Position numbers and translations under genes: made by a program. Positions 9,375 through 19,247 of a DNA stretch of 64,000 bases are shown here, in pieces. Source of the stretch: Lysinibacillus odysseyi (lineage in GTDB: Bacteria > Bacillota > Bacilli > Bacillales_A > Planococcaceae); NCBI GenBank assembly GCA_014595895.1, contig JABUKB010000004.1, positions 1-64,000 of the forward strand, written 5' to 3'. The stretch's first letter is position 1. Each line of letters starts with the position of its first letter. The notes below the pieces were generated by a model. That model did no database searches. It saw only the letters and a list, made by a program, of their open reading frames with translations, and was not told the DNA's origin.

Positions 9375-10058
9375 ATGAAATTTGCAGTACTCGTTTTCCC
9401 AGGGTCAAACTGTGATATCGATATGTATCATGCGATCAAGGACGAATTAGGCGAAGAAGTAGAATACGTTTGGCATACAGAACGCAGCTTAGAGGGCTTC
9501 GACGGTGCACTGGTTCCAGGTGGTTTCTCTTATGGCGACTATTTACGTTGCGGGGCGATGGCCAACCAATCGAACATTATGACAGCATTAAAGGAATTTG
9601 CAGCAGCAGGTAAACCAGTACTTGGTGTATGCAACGGGTTCCAAATCCTAACGGAAGCGGGCTTGCTTCCTGGTGCATTATTGCGTAATAAAAACTTAAA
9701 GTTCATGTGCCGTACAGTAGGGTTAAAGGTTGAAAACAACAGCACATTATTCACAAACCAATACGAAGCAGGCCAAGTCATTAATATCCCAATTGCTCAC
9801 GGCGAAGGGAACTACTACTGTGACGAAGAAACATTAGCAGCGTTAAAAGCAAACAACCAAATCGTTTTCACATATGCAGGTGACAACCCGAATGGTTCAT
9901 TAGCGGATATTGCAGGTATCGTGAACGAACAAGGAAACGTCCTTGGAATGATGCCTCACCCGGAACGTGCAGCAAATGAAATCGTTGGTGGAGCAGACGG
10001 TCTTACATTATTCAAATCAATTGTTAAGCAGTGGAGGGAACAACATGTCAACAACTAA
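9375..10058 (+). CDS. purQ: FGAM synthase glutaminase subunit PurQ
   Basis: 227 residues, class I glutamine amidotransferase fold. The nucleophile cysteine is in [10 protein letters not shown] and the partner His-Glu in MPHPER near the C-terminus. It supplies ammonia to PurL. It starts three bases after purS, and its last 14 bases overlap the start of purL. Confidence 0.97.
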   Translation: MKFAVLVFPGSNCDIDMYHAIKDELGEEVEYVWHTERSLEGFDGALVPGGFSYGDYLRCGAMANQSNIMTALKEFAAAGKPVLGVCNGFQILTEAGLLPGALLRNKNLKFMCRTVGLKVENNSTLFTNQYEAGQVINIPIAHGEGNYYCDEETLAALKANNQIVFTYAGDNPNGSLADIAGIVNEQGNVLGMMPHPERAANEIVGGADGLTLFKSIVKQWREQHVNN

Positions 10059-12276
10059 ATTCGAGCCATCACCAGAGCAAATTAAAGAGCAGCGTCTTTA
10101 TGCGGACATGGGTATGACAGATGCAGAATATGATTTAGCGGTAGAAAAATTAGGGGGACGCAAGCCTAATTGGACTGAAATTGGTCTGTTTTCTGTTATG
10201 TGGTCTGAACACTGTTCATATAAAAAATCAAAGCCAGTATTACGCAAATTCCCGACAAAAGGTCCTCAAGTATTGCAAGGTCCTGGAGAAGGGGCAGGGA
10301 TTGTTGACATTGGCGATGAGCAAGCGGTTGTATTCAAAATGGAATCGCATAACCACCCTTCAGCTATCGAGCCTTACCAAGGGGCAGCAACAGGTGTGGG
10401 CGGTATTATCCGTGACGTTTTCTCAATGGGTGCACGTCCGATCGCAATGTTAAACTCACTACGTTTTGGTGAATTAAAATCAGCCCGTGGCAAGTATTTA
10501 TTCGAAGAGGTAGTCGCTGGTATTGCTGGTTATGGTAACTGTATCGGTATTCCAACAGTAGGTGGAGAAATTCAGTTTGACCCTTGCTACGAAGGAAACC
10601 CACTTGTAAATGCTATGTGTGTAGGGTTAATCGACCACAAAGATATCCAAAAGGGTGTAGCAGCAGGTGTAGGCAACACAGTCATGTATGTGGGAGCAAA
10701 AACAGGTCGTGATGGTATCCACGGTGCGACATTCTCATCTGAAGAGTTAACAGAAGATACAGAAGAAAGCCGCTCAGCAGTACAAGTTGGAGACCCGTTC
10801 ATGGAGAAACTTCTTCTCGAAGCTTGTCTAGAGGTAGTAAAATCTGACGCATTAGTCGGTATCCAAGACATGGGGGCAGCAGGTCTTACATCTTCTTCAG
10901 CCGAAATGGCTTCGAAAGCCGGTACGGGTGTAGAGATGAACCTAGATTTAATTCCACAACGTGAAACAAACATGACAGCTTACGAGATGATGTTATCTGA
11001 ATCTCAAGAGCGTATGTTAATGGTTGTAAAAGCAGGTCGTGAAGACGAAATTAAAGCCATCTTTGATAAATATGATTTAGATGCTGTAGCAGTAGGTCGA
11101 GTAACAGACGATAAAATGCTTCGTCTTATTCACAATGGCGAAGTAGTAGCAGAAGTACTTGCAGATGCACTAGCAGAAGATGCACCGGTCTATTACATGC
11201 CAGATGCTGAACCAGCTTACTTTGCTGAGTATCAAGCAATGGAAAATGTAGAGCCAGCAGTAGCTGACTACAAAGAGACATTAACAGCCTTATTGAAAGC
11301 GCCGACAGTAGCTTCTAAAGAGTGGGTGTATGACCAATACGATTATCAAGTGCGTACAAACACAGTGGTAGCGCCAGGCTCTGATGCTGCCGTGTTACGT
11401 GTACGTGGTACAAATAAAGGATTAGCGATGACAACAGACTGTAACTCTCGCTATATCTACTTAGATCCGACAACAGGCGGTAAAATTGCGGTTGCGGAAG
11501 CAGCACGTAACATCGTATGTTCAGGTGGACAACCACTTGCAATTACAGACTGCTTAAACTTCGGTAACCCAGAGAAGCCAGAAATCTTCTGGCAGATTCA
11601 AAAATCAGCTGACGGAATCGCAGAAGCATGTTTAGCATTAGATGCACCGGTAATCGGCGGGAACGTATCGATGTATAACGAGCGTTCAGGCGAAGCGGTT
11701 TACCCAACACCAACAATCGGTATGGTTGGGCTAGTAAAAGACTTATCACATGTAACAACACAAGAAGTGAAAGCTGCTGGTGACATCGTGTACTTAATCG
11801 GTGAAACAACAACAGAATTCGGTGGCTCTGAACTACAAAAATTAGTGGACGGTGCCATCTCAGGTAAAGCTCCTGCTATCGATCTTGAGGTAGAAGCAGC
11901 TCGCCAAGCATCTATTTTAGAAGCTATTCGTGCAGGTCTTGTACAGTCAGCGCATGACGTTTCTGAAGGTGGTGTAGCAGTAGCATTAGCAGAAAAAACA
12001 TTTGCATCGCCATACGGTATTGAGGTGACATTAGCAGGTTCGGCTACAACAGCATTATTCTCAGAATCGCAATCTCGCTTTGTTTTAACAGTAAAAGAAG
12101 AAAATGCAGCAGCCTTTGAAGCTATTGTCAAAGATGCTCAAAAAATCGGTACAGTAACAGAAGACGCAACAATCAAAATTAACGGTGAAACTGGCGTACT
12201 TGTTGAGGGTACAGTGGAGGAATTCCGTTCTGCTTGGAAAGGAGCAATCCCATGTTTACTGAAATCAGAGGCTTAA
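10045..12276 (+). CDS. purL: FGAM synthase subunit PurL (small type)
   Basis: This 743-residue subunit performs the ATP-dependent amidation of FGAR. It is the small PurL form that needs PurS and PurQ, consistent with its neighbours. Features include the [15 protein letters not shown] region, KMESHNHPS and repeated AIRS-type folds. The start is the ATG at 10045 ([10 protein letters not shown]) with GGAGGGAAC upstream; the earlier in-frame ATG at 9967 is within purQ without a ribosome site. It overlaps purQ by 14 bases and purF by 25. Confidence 0.97.
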   Translation: MSTTKFEPSPEQIKEQRLYADMGMTDAEYDLAVEKLGGRKPNWTEIGLFSVMWSEHCSYKKSKPVLRKFPTKGPQVLQGPGEGAGIVDIGDEQAVVFKMESHNHPSAIEPYQGAATGVGGIIRDVFSMGARPIAMLNSLRFGELKSARGKYLFEEVVAGIAGYGNCIGIPTVGGEIQFDPCYEGNPLVNAMCVGLIDHKDIQKGVAAGVGNTVMYVGAKTGRDGIHGATFSSEELTEDTEESRSAVQVGDPFMEKLLLEACLEVVKSDALVGIQDMGAAGLTSSSAEMASKAGTGVEMNLDLIPQRETNMTAYEMMLSESQERMLMVVKAGREDEIKAIFDKYDLDAVAVGRVTDDKMLRLIHNGEVVAEVLADALAEDAPVYYMPDAEPAYFAEYQAMENVEPAVADYKETLTALLKAPTVASKEWVYDQYDYQVRTNTVVAPGSDAAVLRVRGTNKGLAMTTDCNSRYIYLDPTTGGKIAVAEAARNIVCSGGQPLAITDCLNFGNPEKPEIFWQIQKSADGIAEACLALDAPVIGGNVSMYNERSGEAVYPTPTIGMVGLVKDLSHVTTQEVKAAGDIVYLIGETTTEFGGSELQKLVDGAISGKAPAIDLEVEAARQASILEAIRAGLVQSAHDVSEGGVAVALAEKTFASPYGIEVTLAGSATTALFSESQSRFVLTVKEENAAAFEAIVKDAQKIGTVTEDATIKINGETGVLVEGTVEEFRSAWKGAIPCLLKSEA

Positions 12277-13670
12277 ATGAAGAGTGTGGGGTCTTCGGCA
12301 TATGGGGTCACACGGAATGTGCACAGCTTAGCTACTATGGGCTGCATGCTTTGCAACATCGTGGACAAGAAGGAGCGGGTATCGTCGTAACAGACGGTAC
12401 TTCGCTGCGCCCTGTCAAAGGAGAAGGCTTGGTAAATGATGTTTTCAATGAAGAAAAACTACGTGCAGCAAAAGGCTATGCAGCGATTGCACACGTGCGT
12501 TATCCAACAGCAGGAGGCAGCGGTATCGAAAATGTTCAGCCCCTGCTATTCCGTTCATCTACAGGTTCTCTTGCCATTGCCCATAATGGCAACTTAGTAA
12601 ACGCAAATCATTTAAAGCAACATTTAGAGCGCTCAGGAAGCCTCTTTAATTCATCATCTGATACAGAAGTAGTCATTCACTTAATCAAAAAATCTTCACA
12701 TTCGCCGTTCCGTGCGAAAGTAAAAAATGCATTGTCGCTATTAAAAGGTGCCTTTTCATTGATGATTTTAACGAAGGATATGATGGTGGTAGCGCGTGAC
12801 CGCAACGGCTTGCGTCCATTAGCGCTTGGAAAATTGGGAGATGCTTATGTGGTAGCTTCTGAGACATGTGCATTCGATTTAATTGGCGCAGAATATGTAC
12901 GCGATGTAGAGCCAGGGGAAATTTTATTTATTACAAATAACGGTGTTGAAGAAGATACGTTTGTGGAAAAAGGCGAACGCGCGATGTGTGCAATGGAATA
13001 TGTGTATTTTGCGCGTCCAGATTCAAATATCGACGGCGTCAATGTACATATGGCACGTAAACGCATGGGGAAAGAGCTGGCACGTGAATGCATCGGTCTT
13101 GAAGCAGATGTCGTGACAGGGGTACCGGATTCTTCTTTATCATCTGCCATTGGTTTTGCAGAGGAAAGCGGCATTCCGTATGAACTCGGTTTAATTAAAA
13201 ATCGTTACGTTGGGCGTACATTTATCCAACCAACACAGGAGTTGCGTGAGCGCGGCGTAAAAATGAAGCTTTCACCAGTAGTTCAGGTAGTAAAAGGCAA
13301 ACGTGTCGTCATGGTAGACGATTCAATCGTACGTGGTACAACGTCACGCCGTATTGTACGCATGCTAAAAGAAGCAGGGGCGGCAGAAGTGCATGTCGTG
13401 ATTTCTTCACCGCCAATGACAAATCCATGTTTTTACGGAATTGATACATCAACAGCAGAGCAACTAATCGCTTCTAGTCATGATGTAGAACAGATTCGTG
13501 AAGCGATCGGAGCGGATACATTAACGTTCTTGTCAGCGGAAGGAATGGTACGTGCCATTGCCCGTCCATTCGATGAACCACAAGGCGGCTTATGTATGGC
13601 ATGCTTCACAGGGAAATACCCGACAGAAATTTTCCCGGATACAGTATTACCACATGAAAAAGAATATTAA
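12252..13670 (+). CDS. purF: amidophosphoribosyltransferase PurF
   Basis: 472 residues. It commits PRPP to purine synthesis. The N-terminal 11 residues ([11 protein letters not shown]) match the Bacillus propeptide that is removed to free Cys12 of CGVFGIWGH as the glutaminase nucleophile. The PRPP motif is [13 protein letters not shown]; cysteines in AMCAME, NPCFYG and GLCMACF fit the family's 4Fe-4S cluster. The start at 12252 lies inside purL, an overlap of 25 bases. Confidence 0.97.
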   Translation: MFTEIRGLNEECGVFGIWGHTECAQLSYYGLHALQHRGQEGAGIVVTDGTSLRPVKGEGLVNDVFNEEKLRAAKGYAAIAHVRYPTAGGSGIENVQPLLFRSSTGSLAIAHNGNLVNANHLKQHLERSGSLFNSSSDTEVVIHLIKKSSHSPFRAKVKNALSLLKGAFSLMILTKDMMVVARDRNGLRPLALGKLGDAYVVASETCAFDLIGAEYVRDVEPGEILFITNNGVEEDTFVEKGERAMCAMEYVYFARPDSNIDGVNVHMARKRMGKELARECIGLEADVVTGVPDSSLSSAIGFAEESGIPYELGLIKNRYVGRTFIQPTQELRERGVKMKLSPVVQVVKGKRVVMVDDSIVRGTTSRRIVRMLKEAGAAEVHVVISSPPMTNPCFYGIDTSTAEQLIASSHDVEQIREAIGADTLTFLSAEGMVRAIARPFDEPQGGLCMACFTGKYPTEIFPDTVLPHEKEY

Positions 13671-13708
13671 AAGGTTGGTAAGTCACCTTTTACTTGCATA
13701 AAAAGGTT

Positions 13709-13740
13709 GTCCCTCACGAAATCGTGGGGACGCTTTTCTA
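13709..13740 (+). terminator. hairpin between purF and purM (possible attenuator)
   Basis: GTCCCTCACGA and TCGTGGGGAC form a GC-rich hairpin followed by GCTTTTCTA, in the 86-base gap between purF and purM. The T-run is short, so it is probably a partial terminator or an RNA-stabilising stem within the operon. Confidence 0.45.
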
Positions 13741-13756
13741 AATTAGGAGGATTAGT

Positions 13757-14812
13757 ATGTCAAAAGCATATGAACAAGCGGGCGTAAATATCGAAGCTGG
13801 TTATGAAGCGGTAAAACGCATGAAATCTCACGTAGAACGTACAAATCGTTTAGGTGTCATGGGAACATTCGGCGGATTTGGCGGCATGTTTGATTTATCG
13901 ACACTGAACTTAAAAGAGCCGGTTTTGATTTCAGGTACTGATGGTGTTGGGACAAAACTAAAATTAGCTTTCATGGTAGATAAGCATGACACAATCGGCA
14001 TTGACTGTGTGGCCATGTGCGTCAATGATATCGTAGCACAAGGTGCAGAGCCGCTTTATTTCCTTGACTATGTAGCTGTAGGAAAAGCAGAGCCTGCAAA
14101 AATCGAGCAAATCGTCAAAGGTGTAGCAGATGGTTGTGTTGGGTCTGGTGCAGCTTTAATCGGTGGGGAAACAGCAGAAATGCCTGGTCTTTATGAAGAA
14201 GATGAGTATGATTTAGCTGGATTTGCTGTAGGTGCTTGCGAAAAAGCCAATATTATTACAGGTGAGCGTATCACGGAAGGCGATGTATTAATCGGTTTGG
14301 CTTCAAGCGGTGTGCATTCAAATGGGTATTCTCTAGTACGTAAAATTGTATTTGCTGACAATGACTATGCAGTAGATGCAGTAGTAGAAGGCTACGAAGA
14401 TTTAGGGCCAATCGGTGAAGCGTTATTAGAACCAACAAAGCTCTATGCAAAGCCAGTAATGGATATGATCAAAGCAGGGGATGTACATGGTTGTGCGCAT
14501 GTAACAGGCGGTGGCTTCTATGAAAACTTGCCTCGTATGATGCCGGAAGGTCTAGCGACGGAAATTGACTTAGGAACTTGGCCAGTGCTGCGCGTTTTCG
14601 AATTCTTAAAAGAAAAAGGGAATTTAGCAGATAAAGATTTATATAATGTCTTCAATATGGGAATCGGTTTTGTCGTGGCAGTACCAGCGGCAGATGCAGA
14701 TGCAGTCATTGCAGCAGCAGAAGGGCAAGGCGAAAAAGCCTATAAAATCGGTCGCGTGGTGAAAGGCGAAGGCGTAATCTTTAATGGCGAGCATGACGGG
14801 AGCTTAGTGTAA
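13757..14812 (+). CDS. purM: AIR synthetase PurM
   Basis: A 351-residue enzyme that closes the imidazole ring of FGAM to give AIR using ATP. The motif [12 protein letters not shown] and the glycine-rich [13 protein letters not shown] are typical of the PurM fold. TTAGGAGGATTAG stands upstream. It overlaps purN by one base (TAATG). Confidence 0.97.
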   Translation: MSKAYEQAGVNIEAGYEAVKRMKSHVERTNRLGVMGTFGGFGGMFDLSTLNLKEPVLISGTDGVGTKLKLAFMVDKHDTIGIDCVAMCVNDIVAQGAEPLYFLDYVAVGKAEPAKIEQIVKGVADGCVGSGAALIGGETAEMPGLYEEDEYDLAGFAVGACEKANIITGERITEGDVLIGLASSGVHSNGYSLVRKIVFADNDYAVDAVVEGYEDLGPIGEALLEPTKLYAKPVMDMIKAGDVHGCAHVTGGGFYENLPRMMPEGLATEIDLGTWPVLRVFEFLKEKGNLADKDLYNVFNMGIGFVVAVPAADADAVIAAAEGQGEKAYKIGRVVKGEGVIFNGEHDGSLV

Positions 14813-15390
14813 TGACAAAAATCGCAGTATTTGCTTCAGGAAGCGGTTCGAACTTCCAAGCAATCCAAGAAGCCATCGAGCGCGGCGATTTGCAGGCAAA
14901 AGTAGAGGTTGTGATTACAGATAAACCCGGCGCTTTTGTTGTGACACGTGCCAACCGTTTTGGTGTACCAGTGGTAGAATTGGCTCCCAAATCATTCGAA
15001 TCAAAAGCAGCGTATGAAGAAAAAATCGTGGCAGAGCTGCTTTCGCGTGAGGTGGAGTGGATCGTACTTGCGGGTTATATGCGTTTGGTAGGCGATACAC
15101 TGCTAACAGCTTACGAAAACCGTATTGTCAACATCCATCCATCACTGCTTCCTTCTTTCCCAGGTAAAGATGCAATCGGACAAGCGATGGAGCATGGGGT
15201 GAAGGTAACAGGTGTTACAGTGCATTATGTAGATGCCGGTATGGACACAGGTCCCATCATCGCCCAAGCAGCGGTAGACGTAGTAGCGGATGACCGCGAA
15301 GCAACGGAGGAACGTATTCACAAAGTAGAGCATGAACTTTACACAAAGACGTTACAGACATTATTTATTGCTAGATCGCAATTGCATTAA
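14812..15390 (+). CDS. purN: GAR transformylase PurN
   Basis: The 192-residue enzyme transfers the formyl group from 10-formyl-tetrahydrofolate to GAR. It carries ASGSGSNFQAI, the catalytic Asn-His region NIHPSLLPSFPG and the Asp in HYVDAGMDTGPII. It starts on the last base of purM. No formate-dependent PurT is present in the window. Confidence 0.97.
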   Translation: MTKIAVFASGSGSNFQAIQEAIERGDLQAKVEVVITDKPGAFVVTRANRFGVPVVELAPKSFESKAAYEEKIVAELLSREVEWIVLAGYMRLVGDTLLTAYENRIVNIHPSLLPSFPGKDAIGQAMEHGVKVTGVTVHYVDAGMDTGPIIAQAAVDVVADDREATEERIHKVEHELYTKTLQTLFIARSQLH

Positions 15391-15478
15391 ACATGAAGCG
15401 AATACCTCAACAGGTTTTATAGAATGCAATAGAAATTAAAAACAAGCTTTCAAGGCTGACAAATTGGAGGATTTTATC

Positions 15479-17014
15479 GTGACTAAACGCGCACTTATCA
15501 GTGTTTCGGATAAAAATGGTATTTTAGAATTTGCAAAAGAACTTGTAGCACTAGGCTACGAAGTACTTTCAACAGGCGGAACAAAAAAGTTGCTTCAAGA
15601 CAACAATGTAGCGGTAACAGCTGTTGACGAAGTAACGAAATTCCCAGAGATTTTAGATGGCCGTGTTAAAACGTTAAACCCAATGATCCACGGCGGATTA
15701 TTAGGGAAATTTGATGAGCCAAGCCACGTTGCACAAATGCAAGAGCATGGCATTGAGCCAATCGAAATCGTCTGCGTAAACTTGTACCCATTTGTTGAAA
15801 CAATTTCTAAGCCAGACGTATCATGGGACGATGCAATCGAAAATATCGATATCGGCGGTCCAACAATGCTGCGTTCAGCTGCAAAAAACCATGATTATGT
15901 GACAGTAATTGTGGATAGCTCGGATTATGCAGGTGTACTGGAAGAGTTAAAGGCAGAAGGTAAAACAACAATCGAAACACGTCGCCGTTTGGCTGCGAAA
16001 GTATTCCGTCATACAGCGGCTTATGATTCATATATTTCAAACCATTTAACAGCAGCAATCGGTGAGGAATTCCCGGAAAACCTAACAGTAACATATGAAT
16101 TAAAGCAAAACTTACGTTACGGTGAAAACCCTCACCAAAAAGCGGCGTTCTATCAAAAACGTCTTGGATCAGATTTCTCTATCGCATATGCTACACAATT
16201 ACACGGTAAAGAGCTTTCGTACAATAACATTCAAGATGCAAATGCAGCACTTCAAATCGTAAAAGAATTCGAAATGCCAGCAGCTGTGGCTGTTAAACAT
16301 ATGAACCCTTGCGGTGTTGGTACGGGCGCTACGATTGAAGAAGCATTCAACAAAGCTTATGAAGCAGATCCAACGTCTATTTTTGGCGGGATTATCGCTT
16401 TAAACCAAGAGGTAGACAAAGCAACTGCTGAAAAATTATCAGGTATCTTCCTGGAAATCATCATTGCTCCGTCGTTTGCTGCGGAAGCACTTGAGATTTT
16501 AACAGCGAAGAAAAATATCCGTCTGATGACAATCGACTTTGCACAAGCAAAGCAAGATCCATTCAATGTTGTATCTGTTGAAGGTGGATTATTGGTACAA
16601 GAGCCAGACCGTTTTGGCTTCAATGAAGCAGATATCAAAGTGGTTACAGACCGTGAGCCAACAGAAGCGGAGTGGGAAGCTTTACGTCTAGGCTGGGCAG
16701 TTGTGAAGCATGTAAAATCGAATGCCATCGTGGTATCAGATGCGCAAATGACGTTAGGTGTTGGCGCTGGTCAAATGAACCGAGTTGGCGCAGCGAAAAT
16801 TGCTTTCGAGCAAGCTGGCGAAAAAGCAAACGGCGCAGCACTTGCATCGGATGCATTCTTCCCAATGGGAGACACAGTAGAAGCAGCAGCAGCAGCGGGT
16901 ATTAAAGCAATTATTCAACCGGGTGGCTCGATTAAAGACCAAGAATCAATTGACGCTGCAAACAAAGCAGGAATCGCAATGGTATTCACTGGCGTGCGCC
17001 ACTTCAAGCACTAG
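15479..17014 (+). CDS. purH: bifunctional AICAR transformylase/IMP cyclohydrolase PurH
   Basis: 511 residues. It performs the last two steps to IMP. The N-terminal cyclohydrolase domain has [11 protein letters not shown] and STGGTKKLL; the transformylase part has the Lys-His pair in [10 protein letters not shown]. The start is GTG at 15479 (MTKRALIS), placed by the GGAGG 9 bases upstream. The gap to purN is 88 bases, without a visible terminator. Transcription into purD is interrupted by the RNA candidate and its terminator. Confidence 0.97.
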   Translation: MTKRALISVSDKNGILEFAKELVALGYEVLSTGGTKKLLQDNNVAVTAVDEVTKFPEILDGRVKTLNPMIHGGLLGKFDEPSHVAQMQEHGIEPIEIVCVNLYPFVETISKPDVSWDDAIENIDIGGPTMLRSAAKNHDYVTVIVDSSDYAGVLEELKAEGKTTIETRRRLAAKVFRHTAAYDSYISNHLTAAIGEEFPENLTVTYELKQNLRYGENPHQKAAFYQKRLGSDFSIAYATQLHGKELSYNNIQDANAALQIVKEFEMPAAVAVKHMNPCGVGTGATIEEAFNKAYEADPTSIFGGIIALNQEVDKATAEKLSGIFLEIIIAPSFAAEALEILTAKKNIRLMTIDFAQAKQDPFNVVSVEGGLLVQEPDRFGFNEADIKVVTDREPTEAEWEALRLGWAVVKHVKSNAIVVSDAQMTLGVGAGQMNRVGAAKIAFEQAGEKANGAALASDAFFPMGDTVEAAAAAGIKAIIQPGGSIKDQESIDAANKAGIAMVFTGVRHFKH

Positions 17015-17057
17015 GAAAAAACAGTAGTATCTGCGTGGAAATCACGCTATAATAGAA

Positions 17058-17344
17058 TAATGTTTCGCCTCACTCTGGCCGGGTGCGGCAGAAGCGTTTA
17101 GAAAGTCCGCTCTTTTCTCATGGCCGGGAGAAGAGGAGGCTTAAGCGCATGGCTTTGGCCGGACATGACGCTAATATCACTCAGCTTAGTAAGTATCAAC
17201 TTTGGTCGGGGGGTACAGAACAGCAACATTCTTACAGCTCATGTTCAATATGACTATTCTGGTCGGGTACGATTATTGAAGATAAGTTTTGTAGAATGCT
17301 ACGAAAACGCTCGCTTAATTCTAGATAAGGCGAGCGTTTTTTTC
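17058..17344 (+). ncRNA. unassigned structured RNA candidate between purH and purD
   Basis: This non-coding stretch of about 285 bases begins after TATAAT (17048-17053) and ends in a strong terminator. It contains five copies of GG[C/T]CGG, each in the loop of a possible hairpin: loop 17074-17082 (short CAC/GTG stem), 17120-17127 (eight-pair stem 17112-17119/17128-17135), 17152-17163 (stems AGCG/CGCT and ATG/CAT), around 17204-17210 (GTA/TAC within GTAAG/CTTAC), and 17251-17273 (stem TTCAATA/TATTGAA). An outer stem GCCTC/GAGGC encloses the first part. I cannot match it to a known RNA family. It may be a trans-acting RNA or a purD leader. Confidence 0.55.
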
Positions 17345-17346
17345 TA
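17304..17346 (+). terminator. strong terminator upstream of purD
   Basis: AAAACGCTCGCCTT-type left arm (AACGCTCGC) pairs with GCGAGCGTT, flanked by CTTA/TAAG pairing, and is followed by at least ten T. It ends the RNA candidate and separates purD from purH transcription unless it is antiterminated. Confidence 0.9.
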
Positions 17347-17360
17347 TTTTTTTTAAAAAT

Positions 17361-17392
17361 TTGCGTACGATAAATTCAATTTACTGTAAAAT
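17361..17392 (+). promoter_or_regulatory. possible purD promoter
   Basis: TTGCGT (17361-17366) and TGTAAAAT (17385-17392), with about 18 bases between, lie downstream of the terminator and 45 bases before purD. This would let purD be transcribed independently of the rest of the operon. Confidence 0.45.
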
Positions 17393-17437
17393 CAATGAAA
17401 ACTAACCAATATCCAATAAATAGGAGGTTTTTAAATC

Positions 17438-18688
17438 ATGAAAATTCTTGTAATCGGCAGCGGCGGCCGCGAGCATGCCATCGCCAAACAATTTAACGAA
17501 GCACCATCGGTAGAAAAAGTATTCGTAGCACCAGGTAATGATGGAATGGCACAGGATGCAGAGATTGTAGCTATCGATGCATTGGATTTTGCAGCACTGG
17601 CAACATTCGCGAAAGACAATGACGTAGCATTAACATTTGTAGGTCCAGAACAGCCACTTGCGGAAGGCATCGTTGACTATTTCAATGAACAAGGCTTAGT
17701 GATTTTTGGTCCAACAAAAGCAGCTGCTCAAATCGAGGGTTCTAAATCCTATGCCAAAGAAGTTATGAACAAATACGATATCCCGACAGCAGCACATGAA
17801 ACCTTTACAGAAGCGGAGCCAGCCATTCGCTATATTAAAGAGCAAGGCACACCAATCGTTATTAAGGCGGACGGCTTAGCAGCTGGTAAAGGTGTAATTG
17901 TAGCCATGACAGAAGCAGAAGCAATTGAGGCAGTGGAAGATATGATCGGCAACCAACGTTTCGGCGATTCTTCTTCTCGTGTGGTGATCGAGGAATTCCT
18001 TGACGGTGAAGAGTTTAGCTTTATGTCATTCGTACATAAGGGGCAAATTTACCCGATGGTGATTGCGCAAGATCATAAGCGTGCTTACGATGGGGATAGA
18101 GGACCAAACACGGGTGGTATGGGTGCGTATTCGCCGGTACCGCAAATTTCCGAGGACATTGTTCAGGTGGCCTACGAGACAATCGTTGAACCGACAGTAA
18201 AAGCAATGGATGCGGAAGGTGTATCATTTACAGGAATTCTATATGCTGGCTTAATCTTAACAAGCAAAGGACCAAAAGTTATCGAGTTTAATGCTCGTTT
18301 CGGCGATCCAGAAACACAGGTTGTATTACCGCGCATGAAATCAGATTTCGGCTTATTTATGAAAGCATTAATGGAAGAACAACCATTTGATTTACAGTGG
18401 CACGAAGAAGCAATGCTAGGTGTGGTAGTAGCAGCGGACGGTTACCCAGGTGATGTAGTCAAGGGGGATGCTCTACCGAATTTAGCGGATATCGAATTGC
18501 CGGTTTATCATGCAGGTACGAAGCTAGTAGAGGATAAATTTGTTGGCAATGGTGGTCGCGTTCTACTTGTTGGAGCGAAAGCCGCAACATTAAAAGAAGC
18601 ACAGGAAAAAGTATATGCAGAGCTTGCGAAGAAAGAATGGACAAACTTCTTCTTCCGTCAGGATATCGGCTGGCGTACATTTAAATAA
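17438..18688 (+). CDS. purD: GAR synthetase PurD
   Basis: 416 residues, ATP-grasp. It joins phosphoribosylamine and glycine with ATP. The N-terminal motif is IGSGGREHAIAKQ, the ATP-grasp part has KADGLAAGKGVIVA, and GPNTGGMGAYSP and EFNARFGDPETQ mark the active site. AGGAGG lies 12 bases upstream. It is the last pur gene and is followed by its own terminator; unusually for the operon it is separated from purH by about 420 bases. Confidence 0.97.
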   Translation: MKILVIGSGGREHAIAKQFNEAPSVEKVFVAPGNDGMAQDAEIVAIDALDFAALATFAKDNDVALTFVGPEQPLAEGIVDYFNEQGLVIFGPTKAAAQIEGSKSYAKEVMNKYDIPTAAHETFTEAEPAIRYIKEQGTPIVIKADGLAAGKGVIVAMTEAEAIEAVEDMIGNQRFGDSSSRVVIEEFLDGEEFSFMSFVHKGQIYPMVIAQDHKRAYDGDRGPNTGGMGAYSPVPQISEDIVQVAYETIVEPTVKAMDAEGVSFTGILYAGLILTSKGPKVIEFNARFGDPETQVVLPRMKSDFGLFMKALMEEQPFDLQWHEEAMLGVVVAADGYPGDVVKGDALPNLADIELPVYHAGTKLVEDKFVGNGGRVLLVGAKAATLKEAQEKVYAELAKKEWTNFFFRQDIGWRTFK

Positions 18689-18699
18689 AGGGTTGAGGG

Positions 18700-18727
18700 C
18701 TCCCCAAGATATATGGGGAGTTTTTTA
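18700..18727 (+). terminator. end of pur operon terminator
   Basis: CTCCCC and GGGGAG pair around AAGATATAT and are followed by six T, 12 bases after the purD stop. Confidence 0.92.
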
Positions 18728-18803
18728 AAGTTGCTCTCGTGGAGAGAAGATATAGAAGGGCTTTCGACGAACCACGTATATGCGAAATTGCCAGATAGCA
18801 TAA

Positions 18804-18845
18804 AAACAAAGAAGTTGGCCAGAAATTTGTTGCTGGCCAACTTCT
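18804..18845 (-). terminator. terminator of the DUF2892 gene
   Basis: GAAGTTGGCCAG and CTGGCCAACTTC form a perfect twelve-pair stem. On the minus strand it is followed by TTTGTTTTTA, so it ends the convergent DUF2892 gene. Confidence 0.85.
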
Positions 18846-18853
18846 TGTCACTC

Positions 18854-19096
18854 CTAACTTTGAGCAGATTGCCCTTGAGCAGATTGTGCTTGAGAGGACT
18901 GTTCCTTCGCCATTGCTGTTAAAGGACAATAACGATAATAGCCTTCTCCTATTTTCATTGCACCTGCTGCAACCATCATCGTGCCGGTCGTACATTTCGG
19001 GTTACGTGCGAGGCGGGCAGTGCCAAAACAAGCCATCATCACACCAGAAATAATACGGATAAAAGCATTTTGCTCTGTAATATTTGGTTTAAGCAC
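18854..19096 (-). CDS. DUF2892 (YgaP-like) small membrane protein
   Basis: 80 residues. The N-terminal part (LKPNITEQNAFIRIISGV) and the hydrophobic stretches around MMACFGTARL and MMVAAGAM fit the DUF2892 family of small inner-membrane proteins. The ending CPLTAMAKE is typical, followed by a Ser-Gln-Ala-rich tail. I place the start at GTG 19096, eight bases after AGGAGG; the upstream in-frame GTG at 19105 overlaps that site. Its function is unknown. It stands alone, convergent with purD. Confidence 0.75.
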   Translation of the reverse strand: MLKPNITEQNAFIRIISGVMMACFGTARLARNPKCTTGTMMVAAGAMKIGEGYYRYCPLTAMAKEQSSQAQSAQGQSAQS

Positions 19097-19189
19097 ATTT
19101 TTCACCTCCTCTGAAAAGTAAAATAATCCCTTTGAAATACTTTGCTTTATGAAAGTGCTATGATACGATAAAAATAAAACTAATGATTG

Positions 19190-19215
19190 TAGTATGCGGA
19201 ATGGAAAGCATACTA
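19190..19215. promoter_or_regulatory. inverted repeat upstream of yerA
   Basis: TAGTATGC and GCATACTA are perfect inverted repeats ten bases apart, 33 bases before the yerA start. It may be an operator or an RNA hairpin. No PurBox core is present here, so coregulation with the pur operon by PurR is not supported. Confidence 0.4.
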
Positions 19216-19247
19216 TGCATAGAGTTCCTTGAAAGGAGTGTAAAAAA

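Noticed and set aside
9094-9408. Long frames on the minus strand across the pur operon
   Set aside because: They mirror the codon structure of purC, purS and purQ and have no ribosome sites or family features.
17120-17356. 78-residue open frame inside the purH-purD gap
   Set aside because: It lacks a sensible ribosome site, crosses the terminator and its codon use is unlike the neighbours; the hairpins explain the region better.
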